From: Paracoccaceae bacterium
Lineage (GTDB): Bacteria; Pseudomonadota; Alphaproteobacteria; Rhodobacterales; Rhodobacteraceae
Direction: 5' to 3'
NCBI GenBank assembly: GCA_002401945.1
Contig: NVUP01000014.1
Span: forward strand, 33,765 to 49,179
Length of the DNA stretch: 15,415 nucleotides
Part shown: positions 6,539 to 13,866 of the stretch, piece by piece
Layout: each line of letters starts with the position of its first letter
How positions within the stretch are numbered: position 1 is the first letter of the stretch
Made by a program: the position numbers and the translations under genes
The notes under the pieces: model-generated
Databases searched by the model: none
What the model was told of the DNA's origin: nothing
The model's input: only the letters and a program-made list of their open reading frames with translations

Positions 6539-9500
6539 ATGAACCCCCTGCATTTTTTGTTTCGAATTTTACCAATCGTGGCTCTGACCATGGTTGCAGC
6601 TTCGGCCGTCTCTGCGCAGGTGGCGGTGCCGACGTTTTCCGCAGGTTTTACACCCAGTACAATTGGTCCTGGTGCTACCTCTACGCTGACCTTCACGGTC
6701 ACCAATGGCAACGCCACTCCTGTTGACAACCTTGCTTTTTCGGTCCCTCTGCCCGGCGATCTGAAAATTGTTGGATCCGGGGCCAGCTCCACCTGTATTG
6801 GCTCCACATTGACTGCCGTTGACGGCACTGGGTTGATCAGTTTCGCCAATGGTGGGGTCGCCGGATCAGGCAGCTGTACCGTGACGGTGCCTGTGACCGC
6901 CACAACGGTGGCCGCCGAGACCCTCACAACGGGTGATCTGACCTCGGACGCGGGCAACAGCGGTCCCGCCACGGCCACTCTGACAGTATCGGCCACCCGG
7001 CCCGGATTTTCCAAATCGCTCAGCAAATCAACGGTGAGTTTTGGTGAAACCTTCACCATCACCTATACCATCACCCAGCCCTCCGGCGCGGGCTTGCTTA
7101 TTGGCATGTTTTTTTCGGAAACGCTGCCATCGGGATTTACCATTGCCAACCCGGCCCAGGCAACTTCTAGCTGTAACGGCGGCTTCACCGCCACAGCGGG
7201 CAGTTCAACACTGTCTCATATCAGCGGCTTCATTACCGCCGGTACAGCCTGCACCGCAGTGGTGGATGTTGTTGCAAATGAAGTAGGAACCTTCATCCTG
7301 GAATCCAGCGAATTGGCCGCTGGCAGCCCGCAGGTTTCCTCGGGGACATCTGCCGCGCAGGTGATTGTGACCGCGCCGGCCGCGGGTGGCCTGTCGATGA
7401 CCAAACGGTTCATTGGGGATCCGGTTGGTCCAGGAGAAACCGCCTTGCTGGAGTTCACCATTCGCAACCATGACCGTGACAATGCCGTCACCGGCATTGG
7501 TTTTACCGATGATATGGACGCGACGCTGTCTGGGATGGTGGCCACCGGATTGCCAGTATCGACCTGTGGCGGGACCCTGTCCGGCACCTCGGTCCTGGCC
7601 TTCACGGGTGGTTCATTGGCGGCGGGATCCTCCTGTACCTTTGATGCGACCATACAGCTCCCCGGCGGCGTCACGGGTGGCAGCTACCCCTCCATCAGCG
7701 GTACGATCGCTTCGGATCAGGGCAGCGGTGGCAGTGCCAGCGACACTCTGGAAGTGGTCGATTTCCAGGAGCCGCAGTTTTCCAAATCATTCACTAACGA
7801 TCCAACCCAACCTGGCAGCACCGTTGTGCTGAGCTATTCTCTGACCAACCCAAATCCAGCATCTGCGGTGGCCGACATTGCATTTTCCGACCCGTTGTCT
7901 GCGATTTTTGGCGATCCCTTTACGTCAAGCACCACGACCAACACCTGTGGGGTGGCTATCTTTCAGGATGGTGGCGGCACAGGAGATCTGATTGTGTCCG
8001 GCGGCAGTCTGGCCGCCAATACATCCTGTCAGATTGACCTGACCATGACCGTTCCTGTTGATCTGGCACCGGGGGATTATGCCTCGACCAGCACCTCCCT
8101 GGGCTATTCGATCTCTGGCACCTCTTATGTCGGGGACACAGCCTTTGACACCTTGACCATTCAAGGCGGTGCAAATCTGAATCTGTCAAAGAAGTTTTCC
8201 GCCAGTCAGGCGGTCTCTGGCGGTAGTGTTGACCTTACCTTCACGATCTCCAGCGCGGCAGAATCTGTCTCTACTGCCACCGCCCTGGCCTTTACAGATG
8301 ATCTGAGCGTCTTCCTGCCGGGCAGCACTCTGAATGCACTGTTGTCCAATGAGTGTGGCGGCAGCATTGGCGGGGTTGGCAGTGGCACTCTGACCTACTC
8401 GGGTGGCACAATTGATCCAGGCAACAGTTGCGATATCAGCGTCCGGCTGGATCTCGGCGCTGGGATTTTTGGCACCCGGATCAATACCACCAGCCAGTTG
8501 ACGGCAACGGCTGGCGGCACCGCAACAACTGCGGGTGTGGCCAGTGACAGCCTGTTTATCAACGCCTCGGAGCCGGTCAGCCTGAGCATCGATTTCAACC
8601 CGGCCAGCGCCATTCCTGGCGCCACCACGGTGTTGACCTTCACCCTGGAAAACCCGGCCAGCAATCCAACCAATGCCACCGGCATTCTGTTTTTCAGCAA
8701 TCTGGGCTCGACCCTCAGCGGGTTGATGTCAACAAGTGGCACGCTCAGTAATATTTGTGGTACGGGCAGCCAGATTACCGGCACAACCCTGCCAATTTTC
8801 ACCGGTGGTGATCTGGCGCCCGGCGCTACCTGTAGTTTTTCGCTGAACGTGGAGGTTCCGGCAAGCGCTCCCAATGGCGGTTATAATGTGGTGACAAGCC
8901 AACCCAGTGCAACGGTAAATGCGGCAACGGTAACCGGCGAGGTTGCATCGGATACCTTGACGGTTCAGGGAGAGATTCTGCAGACCTCCAAGAGTTTTAC
9001 CAACGATCCGGTTGTGGTGGGTGACAGCGTGACCCTGCAATTTAGCATTGAAAACACCAGTGCAGATGACGCGGTCACGGCCATTGCCTTCACCGACGAC
9101 CTGGATGCAATGTTGTCTGGCGCCGTGGCCACCGGCCTGCCGGTCTCGGCCTGTGGTGGTACCCTGTCGGGAACCACCATCCTTGACCTCAGCGGTGGAT
9201 CTTTGGCGGCCGGTGGATCTTGTACCTTTGATGTCACGGTACAGGTTCCAGGCGCGGCGACGGCGGGCAGTTATACAAATACCACCAGCAATTTTTCCGG
9301 CATCCTGACCGGATTGGCGGTCTCTGGGGCTGCGGCGACAGACAGCCTACAGCTGGTTTCGGTGGCGCCGCCAAGCTTTGGCCTGAGTATTGCCGGAGAT
9401 CCGGTGGCGGCAGATGCCGATCTGACCTTTAGCTTTACCATCACCAACAATGATTCAGGCTCCTCCCTTACCGATTTGGAATTCAGCAATGACCTTGACG

Positions 9501-12500
9501 CGGCGCTGTCCGGCCTGCTCGTCACTGCGGGGACCGGATCAGACATCTGTGGGTCCGGGTCGACCCTGTCCGGCACCAGTTTCCTGAGCTTTACAGGCGG
9601 CACCCTGGGCCCCAGTGAAAGCTGTAGTTTTGACATCACGGTTCAAACCCCGTCCAGCCCGGCAGACGGATCTTATGACGTGACAACTAGCGCGCTGCTA
9701 GCCAACGGTTTGACATTGGCCAATGCCGCCAGCGACAGCTTTACGGTGGATGCCACCGACCCATCGCTGAGTGGCATTGACCTGATCGCAAGCTCGGACA
9801 GTGGCGCCAGCAACAGTGATGATGTCACTTCGGAAGACACGCCAACGGTGGAATTCACCGCCGAGTCCGGGGCAACGGTCGAGATCAACTGGGATGATGG
9901 TGCCGGATTTGTGGCCGCCAGTTCCGGCACTGGTGCGCCCCAGCAAGAGACCCTGGGCACGGGCTATGGCAGCGATGGTGATAAAACCATCCAGGTGCGC
10001 GCCACGGATGCTGTCGGCAATACCAGCACGCAGAGCCTGGTGGTGACCATCGATACAGAGGCGCCTGCCGCCCCGGCCACGCCGGACCTGCAGGCGACAT
10101 CAGATTCGGGAGTGTCGGACAGTGATGACATCACCGCAGACACAACGCCGAGTCTGAGTGGCACGGCCGAAAATAACGCAAATGTCAGCCTCAGTTCCTC
10201 GCCGGATGGCGTTTTGGGCACGACAGCTGCCGATGGCTCGGGACGCTGGAGCTTCACTGTGGGGTCGGCCCTGAGTGAGGGCGATCACCAGATAACGACC
10301 ACGGCCACCGATCTGGCTGGCAATACGTCCTCGGCGTCGACGGCTTTGGCGGTGAGGATTGATATCTCCCCACCGAGCATAACAGCCAGTGCCATTCGTC
10401 TGGCAGGTGCCACCGGCACGGGTGGCGCCTTCAAGATTGGTGATATGGTCACCGCGACCTGGGACAATAGCGCCAGCGGCGATGGCAACACGGATGTTGA
10501 TAGCGTGACTGTAGATTTTAGCGCTTTTGGCGGCGGCAGCGCGCTTTTGGCTGCCAATTCCGGTGACAGCTGGACGGTAAGCTATACTATAGTGGCTGGT
10601 ACAATTGATGACACCAACCGCAATGTCAGCGTAGATGCGACCGATCTGGCCGGGAATAGCGCTGTCACTGCCGGATCCTCGAATGAAACGGTAGATGCGG
10701 TGGCGCCAATACTGACGGCTGCAAACATCTCAGTTTCGGGTGGCTCGGGAAGCGGCGGCATCTTTATTATCGGCGACACCATCACGGTTGTCTGGGACAA
10801 CAGTGGCTCCGGTGACAACAACAGCGATGGAATCGCCGAGGTCACGGTTGATTTCTCGCCTTTTGGGGGCGGCTCGACGGTTGCAGCAACAGACAGCGGC
10901 GGGCTGTGGACCGCCACATTTGACGTGGGTTCAGGCACCGGAACCACGGGTGACAATATTGAAGTGACGGCGACCGATAATGCCGGCAACACCACAATGG
11001 CGACGGATACGTCGGACCCGGATCTGGATACCACCGCGCCCGATGTGATCATCACCAGTGATGTCGCCTCTCTGAGCAGCGGTCAGACGGCCACCATAAC
11101 CTTTAGCTTTAGCGAGACTCCGGTTGGGTTTGAGGATGGCGATGTAACCATCATCGGCGGCACCCTGAGCAGCGTTACCGAAGACGGATCTGACACTACG
11201 ATTTACACCGCCGTGTTCACCCCAACCGTAGACAGCACCGTGTCGGCGGTGGTCACCGTGGCCGCAGGCAGCTACCGTGATGCGGCGGGCAATCTGGGAA
11301 GCGAAGGCGTCGGCCCGTCTCTGACGGTCGATACCACAACGCCGGGTGTCACCATCAGCAGCGACGTTGATACTGTTGGCACGGGGGAGACCGCCATCCT
11401 CACCTTTACCTTTACCGAAGAGCCAACGGGATTCAAAAGGCGCGATATTACGGTGACCAGCGGGCGGGTTAAGACGCTGCGAGTGGATGACAGTGATGCC
11501 AGAAAATACACGGCCACCTATATACCGTCCAAGGACAGTGCGGGCACGGCCTCGATTTCGATCGCGGCTGGCGGCTATACCGATAGCGCCGGAAATGCCG
11601 GCAGCGCCGGGGCGGCGATCGAAATCAGCTATGACACAGCCGCACCCAGTGTGACCCTGTCGGCCGAGGCCACAATCCTGTCGGGAGTGTTCCGGGTCAC
11701 CGCCACCTTTGACGAAGAAATGACAGGGTTTCGCCGCCGTGACATTACCGTTGGCAATGGCCGTGCCAGCAACCTGGCCAGCAGCGACAACACCATCTTT
11801 ACCTTTGATGTGACCCCGCAGGGGGATGGTGAGGTCACCATAGACATCGCCGCCGGGGTGGCGCGCGACGCGGCTGGAAACGACAATTCAGCGGCCGAGC
11901 AACTGAGCGTGACCAGCGACAGTACCGCCCCAAGTGTTGAGATTTCGGGGCCCACCGATGTTGTTGGCGAGCTGTTTCAGGTCACCGTCACCTTCTCGGA
12001 GAGCGTGACGGGTTTTCGCCGTCGTGACCTGAGTATCACCCATGGCAGTATCAGTAACTTTGCAGGCAGCGGGGCTTCTTACAGTTTTGAGGTCACCCCT
12101 GAGTTTGGGGAGACGGTGGTCATCGGTATTGCCGCCAATGCTGCCAAGGATACGGCTGGAAATGGCAATCTGGCGGCACAGGATTATTCGGTGCGAGGCT
12201 CCTCGCTGGAACATGAGTTTGAGGAACACCGTGACGAGATCCGAGATATCATCACGAACGAGGCCTATGCCCAGCTGAACGCGCAGATCTCGGCCAATAC
12301 CCGTATGGTGCGCCAAGCGCGCAACCGGTTCATTCTGGGCAAAACCCAATTGGGCGATCCCGGCGGCGGCTATGCCGCGCGCAACAACATTGATTTTGAC
12401 ATCGATGGCGGCCTCGGCTTTGTCGACGGGGCATTCAACACTCGGGGGGTATTTTCCCAACAACGCGGCAATTTTGAAGGCTCATACCGGCGCATACTGT

Positions 12501-13258
12501 TTGGTGATTTTGACCTCAGTCGGGACCAGAACGGCACCGTCAGTGCCTATATCAGCGGTAAGGTTGCCTGGGAGCATATGATCAATGATCGCACCATGCT
12601 GGGCTATAATATCGGGCTTGATCTGGGCCGTTCTGATATTGAGGGCGCCTTTAGCGGCAGTCAGGACAGTATTGGCGTCTCGATTGGTGGCTATTTTGTC
12701 AGCCAGTTGGGCAATCGGCTTTATGCGGATGGGTTTATTTCCTTTGGCGCCGGGCGCAATAATCTGGAACTGGACAATGGAATTCTGGCGCTCAGCAGTG
12801 ATTATGATTCTTATACCACCACCCTTGGTGCAGCGCTGACCGGGGTCTATGAGATGTCCGGCTACGAGCTCTGGCCCGAGCTGTCCTTCACCTATGGCTA
12901 TACCGATATCGGAGTGATCGGTCTGACCGGCACCGCCTTTGGTCTGAGCAACAGCAATTTGACTCTGGATGCGGGCTATGTGGCGCTCAGCACGCTGAGC
13001 TTTGCGCCAGAGTTTATCGTTCCAATGGACGGGCGACCGGCCCTGGAGAGCAACAGAATGCTGAGTTTCAAACCCAACCTGACCTGTGAAATGATCAAAT
13101 CGGGAACCTCGACCAGCAACTGCGGCGGCGGCATGGCTGTGGGTATCTATGCGGTGTCCAAGGATGGTCAGGCGCTGCTGGATGCAAAGGTTAGGATTGA
13201 CCGAATTGGCGACATCACCCGCACCGGTTTGGAACTACGCTTTGATTATGCGTTCTGA
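6539..13258 (+). CDS. Giant multi-domain autotransporter (Cys-paired DUF11-like modules, Ig-like modules, beta-barrel)
   Basis: The product has 2239 residues. ATG 6539 has TAAGG 8 nt upstream. A Sec signal peptide ends after Ala26 (SAVSA|Q). Residues about 31-1070 are eight DUF11-like modules (starts near 31, 153, 284, 412, 547, 680, 814, 945), each with two Cys 23-27 residues apart. Residues about 1075-1500 hold four Ig-like modules, two of the NDDVTSDTTP-like type and two with WDNS...VTVDFS-FGGGS. Residues about 1503-1888 hold four more Ig-like modules with an FSE..GF..xDI strand pattern. Residues 1889-1931 form a charged helix (SLEHEFEEHRDEIRDI...), as expected for the pore-spanning linker. 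From about 1945 to the end, alternating strands form an autotransporter barrel ending in FDYAF. Type V self-secretion and surface display are therefore likely, as a stalk or adhesin. No protease or lipase site was seen. The binding target is unknown. Genes on both sides encode type I secreted hydrolases. Confidence 0.9.
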   Translation: MNPLHFLFRILPIVALTMVAASAVSAQVAVPTFSAGFTPSTIGPGATSTLTFTVTNGNATPVDNLAFSVPLPGDLKIVGSGASSTCIGSTLTAVDGTGLISFANGGVAGSGSCTVTVPVTATTVAAETLTTGDLTSDAGNSGPATATLTVSATRPGFSKSLSKSTVSFGETFTITYTITQPSGAGLLIGMFFSETLPSGFTIANPAQATSSCNGGFTATAGSSTLSHISGFITAGTACTAVVDVVANEVGTFILESSELAAGSPQVSSGTSAAQVIVTAPAAGGLSMTKRFIGDPVGPGETALLEFTIRNHDRDNAVTGIGFTDDMDATLSGMVATGLPVSTCGGTLSGTSVLAFTGGSLAAGSSCTFDATIQLPGGVTGGSYPSISGTIASDQGSGGSASDTLEVVDFQEPQFSKSFTNDPTQPGSTVVLSYSLTNPNPASAVADIAFSDPLSAIFGDPFTSSTTTNTCGVAIFQDGGGTGDLIVSGGSLAANTSCQIDLTMTVPVDLAPGDYASTSTSLGYSISGTSYVGDTAFDTLTIQGGANLNLSKKFSASQAVSGGSVDLTFTISSAAESVSTATALAFTDDLSVFLPGSTLNALLSNECGGSIGGVGSGTLTYSGGTIDPGNSCDISVRLDLGAGIFGTRINTTSQLTATAGGTATTAGVASDSLFINASEPVSLSIDFNPASAIPGATTVLTFTLENPASNPTNATGILFFSNLGSTLSGLMSTSGTLSNICGTGSQITGTTLPIFTGGDLAPGATCSFSLNVEVPASAPNGGYNVVTSQPSATVNAATVTGEVASDTLTVQGEILQTSKSFTNDPVVVGDSVTLQFSIENTSADDAVTAIAFTDDLDAMLSGAVATGLPVSACGGTLSGTTILDLSGGSLAAGGSCTFDVTVQVPGAATAGSYTNTTSNFSGILTGLAVSGAAATDSLQLVSVAPPSFGLSIAGDPVAADADLTFSFTITNNDSGSSLTDLEFSNDLDAALSGLLVTAGTGSDICGSGSTLSGTSFLSFTGGTLGPSESCSFDITVQTPSSPADGSYDVTTSALLANGLTLANAASDSFTVDATDPSLSGIDLIASSDSGASNSDDVTSEDTPTVEFTAESGATVEINWDDGAGFVAASSGTGAPQQETLGTGYGSDGDKTIQVRATDAVGNTSTQSLVVTIDTEAPAAPATPDLQATSDSGVSDSDDITADTTPSLSGTAENNANVSLSSSPDGVLGTTAADGSGRWSFTVGSALSEGDHQITTTATDLAGNTSSASTALAVRIDISPPSITASAIRLAGATGTGGAFKIGDMVTATWDNSASGDGNTDVDSVTVDFSAFGGGSALLAANSGDSWTVSYTIVAGTIDDTNRNVSVDATDLAGNSAVTAGSSNETVDAVAPILTAANISVSGGSGSGGIFIIGDTITVVWDNSGSGDNNSDGIAEVTVDFSPFGGGSTVAATDSGGLWTATFDVGSGTGTTGDNIEVTATDNAGNTTMATDTSDPDLDTTAPDVIITSDVASLSSGQTATITFSFSETPVGFEDGDVTIIGGTLSSVTEDGSDTTIYTAVFTPTVDSTVSAVVTVAAGSYRDAAGNLGSEGVGPSLTVDTTTPGVTISSDVDTVGTGETAILTFTFTEEPTGFKRRDITVTSGRVKTLRVDDSDARKYTATYIPSKDSAGTASISIAAGGYTDSAGNAGSAGAAIEISYDTAAPSVTLSAEATILSGVFRVTATFDEEMTGFRRRDITVGNGRASNLASSDNTIFTFDVTPQGDGEVTIDIAAGVARDAAGNDNSAAEQLSVTSDSTAPSVEISGPTDVVGELFQVTVTFSESVTGFRRRDLSITHGSISNFAGSGASYSFEVTPEFGETVVIGIAANAAKDTAGNGNLAAQDYSVRGSSLEHEFEEHRDEIRDIITNEAYAQLNAQISANTRMVRQARNRFILGKTQLGDPGGGYAARNNIDFDIDGGLGFVDGAFNTRGVFSQQRGNFEGSYRRILFGDFDLSRDQNGTVSAYISGKVAWEHMINDRTMLGYNIGLDLGRSDIEGAFSGSQDSIGVSIGGYFVSQLGNRLYADGFISFGAGRNNLELDNGILALSSDYDSYTTTLGAALTGVYEMSGYELWPELSFTYGYTDIGVIGLTGTAFGLSNSNLTLDAGYVALSTLSFAPEFIVPMDGRPALESNRMLSFKPNLTCEMIKSGTSTSNCGGGMAVGIYAVSKDGQALLDAKVRIDRIGDITRTGLELRFDYAF
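6629..9749 (+). repeat. Eight tandem cysteine-paired modules of the autotransporter passenger
   Basis: Eight modules of about 120-135 residues share the plan: F-S-K-S/F...PG.....L.F.I.N, then F.D.L, a first Cys, then GG.L..G.SC with the second Cys, then a closing beta strand. The Cys pairs are 86/113, 212/238, 343/366, 470/497, 606/631, 740/765, 872/895 and 1004/1029. These are all the cysteines of the passenger. Modules 3 and 7 are the most alike. Confidence 0.85.
9757..12200 (+). repeat. Ig-like module series in the autotransporter stalk
   Basis: Eight Cys-free Ig-like modules lie between the Cys-paired modules and the linker helix, in three styles: two with S-D-S-G-x-S-x-S-D-D-[VI]-T openings (9780-10370), two with a WDNS-SGD-N core (10370-11035), and four with a T-I-T-F-x-F-S/T-E...GF opening (11045-12200). 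Most end in D-x-A-G-N, a usual end of bacterial Ig-like repeats. Confidence 0.8.
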
Positions 13259-13316
13259 ATTGTAGGGGCGGTTGGTCTTGTCATAAACAGCTGTACTGCG
13301 GCTTTTGGACTGAGCT

Positions 13317-13475
13317 GTGCCTGGGATTTCAGGCGCAGCGACCAAGGTTGAGATGCTGGATTTTGCTTTGCTCCGCGGTGGTGATCCGGAGTCCGATTTT
13401 GGCAGCGGCACGACGCTGGCGTTGGACGGTGTAACTGACAGCAGTGCTCTGCTGGATGAGTCGACTATTCTCTAA
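13317..13475 (+). pseudogene. Possible remnant of an RTX/type I secretion substrate C-terminus
   Basis: A 52-residue frame from GTG 13317 to TAA 13473-13475; the frame is closed upstream by TGA 13311 and further stops. Its end, TTLALDGVTDSSALLDESTIL, resembles the end of the nearby metalloprotease, LELTGVSDPLSASDFIFA: both show L-x-L-x-G-V-S/T-D followed by a short Ser/Ala/Asp stretch and a hydrophobic end. There is no good ribosome binding site. It may be the leftover 3' end of a deleted secreted-protein gene, or a chance frame. Confidence 0.3.
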
Positions 13476-13511
13476 AGTAACAGTCGCCAAGTAGGTAAGT
13501 GATCCTTATGC

Positions 13512-13553
13512 GTTGATCGTAAATCAACATGTTATTATATTTCAACATGTTAT
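13512..13553 (+). promoter_or_regulatory. Tandem palindromic operator-like repeats over the promoter
   Basis: TCAACATGTTAT occurs twice (13524-13535 and 13542-13553), 18 bp apart, each holding the 8-bp palindrome AACATGTT. One copy lies in the promoter spacer, the other covers the predicted start. GTTGAT-N5-ATCAAC (13512-13528) overlaps the -35 element. The layout fits binding of a dimeric repressor at two sites. Confidence 0.45.
13513..13541 (+). promoter_or_regulatory. Sigma70-like promoter, probably for the RTX metalloprotease
   Basis: TTGATC (13513-13518) and TATATT (13536-13541) are separated by exactly 17 nt, the best promoter match seen in the window. Predicted start is near 13548. 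This would leave a leader of about 315 nt before the protease ATG at 13867. Confidence 0.5.
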
Positions 13554-13598
13554 GGCGACTTTTCCTGGTAAATTATGGATCCTCTGAAAATGCAGCGA

Positions 13599-13617
13599 AC
13601 CGGGTGATGAACCCGGT
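13599..13617 (+). other. Perfect 7-bp stem-loop in the putative leader
   Basis: ACCGGGT (13599-13605), loop GATGA, ACCCGGT (13611-13617). No T-run follows, so it is not an intrinsic terminator. The loop includes most of an ATG (13607-13609) that could open a 57-codon frame ending at 13780. Confidence 0.4.
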
Positions 13618-13866
13618 CTGTGTCAGAAAATGCGACCACGGCACCACAGCCCTCATTCCTGCCAAGACCATCTCACGCCGGGCTCACCTTCTGCTTGGAG
13701 GCAGGGTAAAAGAGCCATATGTCATGCCGCCTGCCGAGGTTTCAGAGGTCGATTTACTATTTGTAAACTTGAACCAGTGAATGTCGCTGCGGTAGTTCGG
13801 ACCGTCAAATCTAGGCCATATTTGGGGCGTAAGAATTAAGTCTTTCGTAACGGTTTGAGAGCAGTC

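Larger units (their letters stand above)
13259..13866. other. Long intergenic region, partly AT-rich, between autotransporter and metalloprotease
   Basis: These 608 nt hold no gene I can defend. The first third is GC-rich and includes a possible decayed RTX C-terminus (13317-13475). From about 13480 the base composition drops in GC and there is a promoter-like cluster (13512-13553). The remaining roughly 310 nt look like a leader to the metalloprotease, with a perfect hairpin ACCGGGT-GATGA-ACCCGGT at 13599-13617. Short frames at 13529-13780 (or from ATG 13607) and 13630-13839 have no recognisable family. No terminator was found after the autotransporter stop. Confidence 0.5.

Noticed and set aside
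11888-12463. Minus-strand 191-codon frame within the autotransporter
   Set aside because: Shadow of the coding strand; no ribosome site or recognisable motif, and the plus-strand frame has clear domain structure throughout.
13529-13839. Two short frames (13529-13780 and 13630-13839) as genes
   Set aside because: Neither has a ribosome binding site or known family; the first would start inside the predicted promoter.
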